A stretch of DNA of 64,000 nt from Holophagales bacterium (GTDB taxonomy: Bacteria; Acidobacteriota; Thermoanaerobaculia; Multivoradales; Multivoraceae). Of this stretch, positions 61,191-64,000 are shown in pieces; position 1 is the first letter of the stretch, and the number at the start of each line of letters is the position of its first letter. A program made the position numbers and the translations under genes. The stretch spans positions 141,641 to 205,640 of the forward strand of contig VXZQ01000009.1 in the NCBI GenBank assembly GCA_009845425.1, read 5' to 3'. A model generated the notes under the pieces. The model did no database searches. It saw nothing but the letters and a program-made list of their open reading frames with translations, and was not told the DNA's origin.

Positions 61191-63499
61191 CCGAAGTCGA
61201 CGAAGCGGGAATCGTCTTTGACGTGGAGACGGAGCGAGTCCTGCAGATTCTCTCGTCCGAAATCTACGACTCGCCGAAGGCGTTCTTGCGCGAAAACGTC
61301 CAGAACGCCTACGACGCTATTCTCATGCGCTGTACCGTCCAAGGCTTACCGGTTTCGGCCGCCGAGATCAAGATCGATGTGGATGGACGCCGATTGATGG
61401 TCGAAGACGATGGCATCGGTATGACAGAGGACGTGTTGAGAAAGAACTTCTGGCGGGCCGGGTCAAGCGGTAAGAGGTCTGATCTCGCCACGCGATCGGG
61501 CGTTATCGGGACATTCGGGATCGGCGCAATGGCGAACTTCGGCGTGTGCAGTGCGTTACGGGTGGAGTCCCGGAGCGTCGACTCGGACACAACGTTGATT
61601 AGTGGCGCGAAGCGGGCGAATCTGCGTATAGCCAAGGACTGCATCGAGCTAGCGCGGATAGAGAATGGCCGCGGTCCCGGTACGACCATTACAGCGGAAC
61701 TGGATCCGGCGTTCTCGATGACTCAGGACGAGGCTTCGGCCTATCTCAAACAGTATGTCCGGTTTCTCCGGGTTCCGGTCCGACTAAATGGCGATTTGAT
61801 TAGTCAAGAGCGGTTCGACGATGCACTACGTAGTCGCGTCGGCGGATTCGAAGAGATCGCGGCACGAGAAGTATCGAATGGCGGCCTTTCGGCCCTACTT
61901 CGCACGTCGGTTGATCCCCAGGCGCGCGTTTTCGTTCGGATCACGGATGTTGAATGGAGGGGAAGTCCCATAGCAGGCGAGGCGGCCTTAGCGCAGGGGG
62001 TAGGCCAGGCTTTCGGCTACCGGAATCGCTTCGGACTTGCGCCGATTCCGATTTCGGGGTTCTACGGTCTTGGCGGTGTCGTGGACCTGGGAATCCTCAA
62101 GCCGACAGCTGGTCGGGAAGCTCTCAGTCGCGAGAGTATCCAGTTTGTTGCCGAGCTCGTTGCGCTGGTAGAGGCCGAGGCGTCAAGAGACATCGCGCGG
62201 ACGGACTGGGCGGACCGGAACCAGCAGTTCCAGCAGTATGTGGTCTCTCAGGGCCCTTTGTCGCTCGCGGAGAGAGTCAGGATCAGCGTACTTCCCGGCC
62301 GACAGCGTGAGGTGGCCCTCGGCTCCGTGGCGGAGTTTGAACCGGAAAAGTCCCGGTTCTTTTACTCAGGCCGTGACGGAACGGTCTTGCGGCGGTTCGC
62401 CAGCGAGGACTCAAACCTATTTCACGTCAGCCAAGGGAATCCACGCCGACGGCTTCAGTTGCGTTTTCTGCGGCAGTCATCGAACGTAGAGGAAGTGCCG
62501 GACGAAGTCCACGTCGAACGGATTCCGCAGACGCAACTGACACTGGAGGAGGCGATGTTCTTGGTCCGCCTCCGGGGCGTACTTCTTGACGACTACTTTC
62601 TGGCCGATGTCGATGCAGGTCTCGCCACGATCAGCCATGGTGTGTCTCTGCAGGTCGAGAGACAGGACGGCACGCTTCGCATAGCCCTAGCTAGGGATAT
62701 GTCCTCGGTGCGGATGGTCGTCGAGGCGTACCGATCGGCGCCGGAGGTGTTCCAGGGGTTTGTGGTGGACTTCGTGAGGCAGCACGTCTACCCGCAGATT
62801 CGTCAATATGTGCCCTCCTCTACTAGACAGGGTAGGGAGGCGCTCTATAGGCGACTCAAAGAGAACGAGGAGCTCTTTAGGTACGATGAGAGCGATTTAG
62901 GTGAGGCCGAGGTTCTCTTGGCCGACTATCTCTCAGGAAAGGCCGATCTTGAGCAGGTCTTCAGATCGGCTGCTGGCCGAGGGGCGGGCCTTCGACAGGA
63001 GGTGCGCGTGGACCAAGTTGGCAGCGTCGAGGAAGAGTTGCCGGACGTCTTGGAAGAGGCGGAGAGCGGCGCTCCGGGAAGCGTGCTGGAGGCGGCACCG
63101 CCAATTCTGCGGGCTGGGTTAAGGAGCGAGATGAAGGTCCTGACCGTCGGGGCTCGGTACGCGAAGCTGAATGGTTTTCAAATGTTCCTTTCCGTCGCGG
63201 AGCGACTAGCCTTAAGGGAGGGTGAGTTCCTCCGCCAGCCCCATACGACGAAGCTCATGTGGGGCTCGCATCGGGTCATCTACGTATTCACGGACAGTTC
63301 GGGTGGATTGAGTTTGTACTACGACCTGAAACTCAAGGAGCCACTCGAGACGGAGGCGACGGGCGGAGCGATGTTTCCGACAACTACGATCGTCACCAAG
63401 GACAGGATCTTTGTGCCTGTTCCGGAGGAGCTAGAACCAGCGTTCCGTATTTCGAATGGTGCGAAGGAGTTCTTTGTGCGTTTCGACACGATCCCCTGA
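61187..63499 (+). CDS. HSP90-like GHKL ATPase domain protein
   Basis: 770 residues. The N-terminal about 200 residues follow HSP90: FLRENVQNAYDA (Glu36, Asn40, Asp43; N box), MVEDDGIGMTED (Asp75, G1 box), a lid, GVIGTFGIGAMANFGV (G2 box). It lacks the HSP90 EEVD tail and dimer features. The rest (about 200-770) is not recognised; it contains a beta-rich middle and a helical region with ARDMSSVRMVVEAY. It is likely an ATP-driven conformational switch partnered with the metallophosphoesterase encoded upstream. A conventional chaperone is unlikely, given no HtpG-like middle domain match. Confidence 0.8.
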   Translation: MTEVDEAGIVFDVETERVLQILSSEIYDSPKAFLRENVQNAYDAILMRCTVQGLPVSAAEIKIDVDGRRLMVEDDGIGMTEDVLRKNFWRAGSSGKRSDLATRSGVIGTFGIGAMANFGVCSALRVESRSVDSDTTLISGAKRANLRIAKDCIELARIENGRGPGTTITAELDPAFSMTQDEASAYLKQYVRFLRVPVRLNGDLISQERFDDALRSRVGGFEEIAAREVSNGGLSALLRTSVDPQARVFVRITDVEWRGSPIAGEAALAQGVGQAFGYRNRFGLAPIPISGFYGLGGVVDLGILKPTAGREALSRESIQFVAELVALVEAEASRDIARTDWADRNQQFQQYVVSQGPLSLAERVRISVLPGRQREVALGSVAEFEPEKSRFFYSGRDGTVLRRFASEDSNLFHVSQGNPRRRLQLRFLRQSSNVEEVPDEVHVERIPQTQLTLEEAMFLVRLRGVLLDDYFLADVDAGLATISHGVSLQVERQDGTLRIALARDMSSVRMVVEAYRSAPEVFQGFVVDFVRQHVYPQIRQYVPSSTRQGREALYRRLKENEELFRYDESDLGEAEVLLADYLSGKADLEQVFRSAAGRGAGLRQEVRVDQVGSVEEELPDVLEEAESGAPGSVLEAAPPILRAGLRSEMKVLTVGARYAKLNGFQMFLSVAERLALREGEFLRQPHTTKLMWGSHRVIYVFTDSSGGLSLYYDLKLKEPLETEATGGAMFPTTTIVTKDRIFVPVPEELEPAFRISNGAKEFFVRFDTIP

Positions 63500-63760
63500 T
63501 GGCAGTGGCGCGCAAGCGGACGTAGGGGGCGTGCATGACGCGCTTGCACAAAGGGCGCTCCGGCGGGTCTCGGAGGCCATTCGGCGAGCTGGATTCCTCG
63601 AGGTCGAGCACCGGAACTGCCGCTGCGTCGAGAACTCGGTGTGGCCGGCTGGTCGCCGGCGTTCCGCATCGGGAGCAGGTCCCGGTCGCTCGTTGGGCAT
63701 AGAGTGCGGAAAGGCTGAACCGTCGGGTTGGGGGGCAGGGGCCGGCGGAGGTTGGATTCG
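63500..63760. other. Gap with no recognisable gene
   Basis: Short frames on both strands have no family content. The sequence looks like decayed coding DNA next to a truncated HerA-like gene. No repeats or hairpins stand out. Confidence 0.5.
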
Positions 63761-64000
63761 TCAGCGGTGAGGTCCAACATGTGCTTGCTGCGTCTCGATG
63801 TCGTTGGGCAGCGCACTGCTTCCGAGAACACGCAGGAGCAGCAGCGAGGGTACCGTTGTGCCTACTGACGGGCTCCTGGCCGCTAACAGGAAGCAGCCAT
63901 CCGGCACGCCGCCGACCTGCTCACGCAGGGCATCGTGTATCAGGATGTGCGCTTCGTCGAAATCCATCCGAATCAAGTCGCCGACTAGGGACTTCTCATC
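63761..64000 (-). pseudogene. Truncated HerA/DUF87-like N-terminal domain (partial at the window edge)
   Basis: The frame is open to the right edge and reads VGDLIRMDFDEAHILIHDALREQVGGVPDGCFLLAAR, then SLLLLRVLGSSALPNDIET, before stopping at 63761. This resembles the N-terminal beta-barrel of HerA-like (DUF87) ATPases, but the P-loop region that should follow is missing. The frame ends in unrelated AHVGPHR, as after a frameshift or deletion. The upstream part of the gene lies beyond the window. Could also be a small independent protein. Confidence 0.45.

Noticed and set aside
63456..63770. Plus-strand frame of about 104 codons after the HSP90-like gene
   Set aside because: It overlaps the HSP90-like 3' end out of frame and has no recognisable pattern.

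Overview
The window is a GC-rich bacterial chromosome segment with tightly packed, often 1-4 bp overlapping genes. Several features point to an aerobic, heterotrophic Acidobacteriota-like organism. These are bacillithiol genes (bshC-bshA), a TonB receptor with a carboxypeptidase-like N-terminal domain, DUF885, penicillin-acylase and secreted 'PDLSGVYD' proteins, F420-type LLM oxidoreductases and a carboxylesterase-rich gene set. This placement is inference from gene content; no rRNA is present.

Region 1 (1-3255) holds a repeat-rich stretch, two perfect parS sites overlapping the 5' end of rsmG, then parA, parB and a bactofilin: a chromosome-segregation and cytoskeleton locus. Region 2 (3282-16828) carries a membrane alkaline-phosphatase-superfamily protein, pyrK-pyrD-pyrF, two signal peptidases, a ComEA-like protein and pseudopilin behind a structured leader, mtnA, DUF885, DUF2332 and a TonB receptor. 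Region 3 (16892-22393) has tmRNA, a TPR protein, a penicillin acylase, a Phd/PIN toxin-antitoxin pair, a membrane protein and dusB. Region 4 (22460-34085) is housekeeping: bshC-bshA-membrane protein-yidD-DUF971, mobA, a cyclophilin, tRNA-Leu(GAG), secG, tpiA-pgk, tsaD, thiG, a deoxynucleoside kinase, a degenerate NYN-like protein and tRNA-Arg(ACG).

Region 5 (34095-59566) is catabolic and accessory. It has a YghU-type GST, a TetR regulator divergent from a coupled operon (two acyl-CoA dehydrogenases, a peptide-binding lipoprotein, an aminoglycoside-phosphotransferase-fold kinase), two LLM oxidoreductases, a ParDE pair, SDRs, secreted hydrolases, mmsA, a fused Phd-UPF0175 antitoxin with a DUF3368 PIN toxin, an ABC-2 exporter, a metallo-beta-lactamase-fold protein, and a carboxymuconolactone-decarboxylase-like/SDR/carboxymuconolactone-decarboxylase-like triad.

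Region 6 (about 59640-64000) differs in base composition. It carries a translationally coupled two-gene module, a calcineurin-like metallophosphoesterase with a helical C-terminus followed by an HSP90-like GHKL ATPase. Next to it is the truncated end of a HerA-like protein. This is the best candidate in the window for an undescribed, possibly defensive, system. A REP-like palindromic element (core GCCGGCGTCC(C/T)CGCCGGC) recurs in intergenic gaps across the window. Gaps longer than 300 bases are 1-517, 8824-9284 and 63500-64000; each is described.
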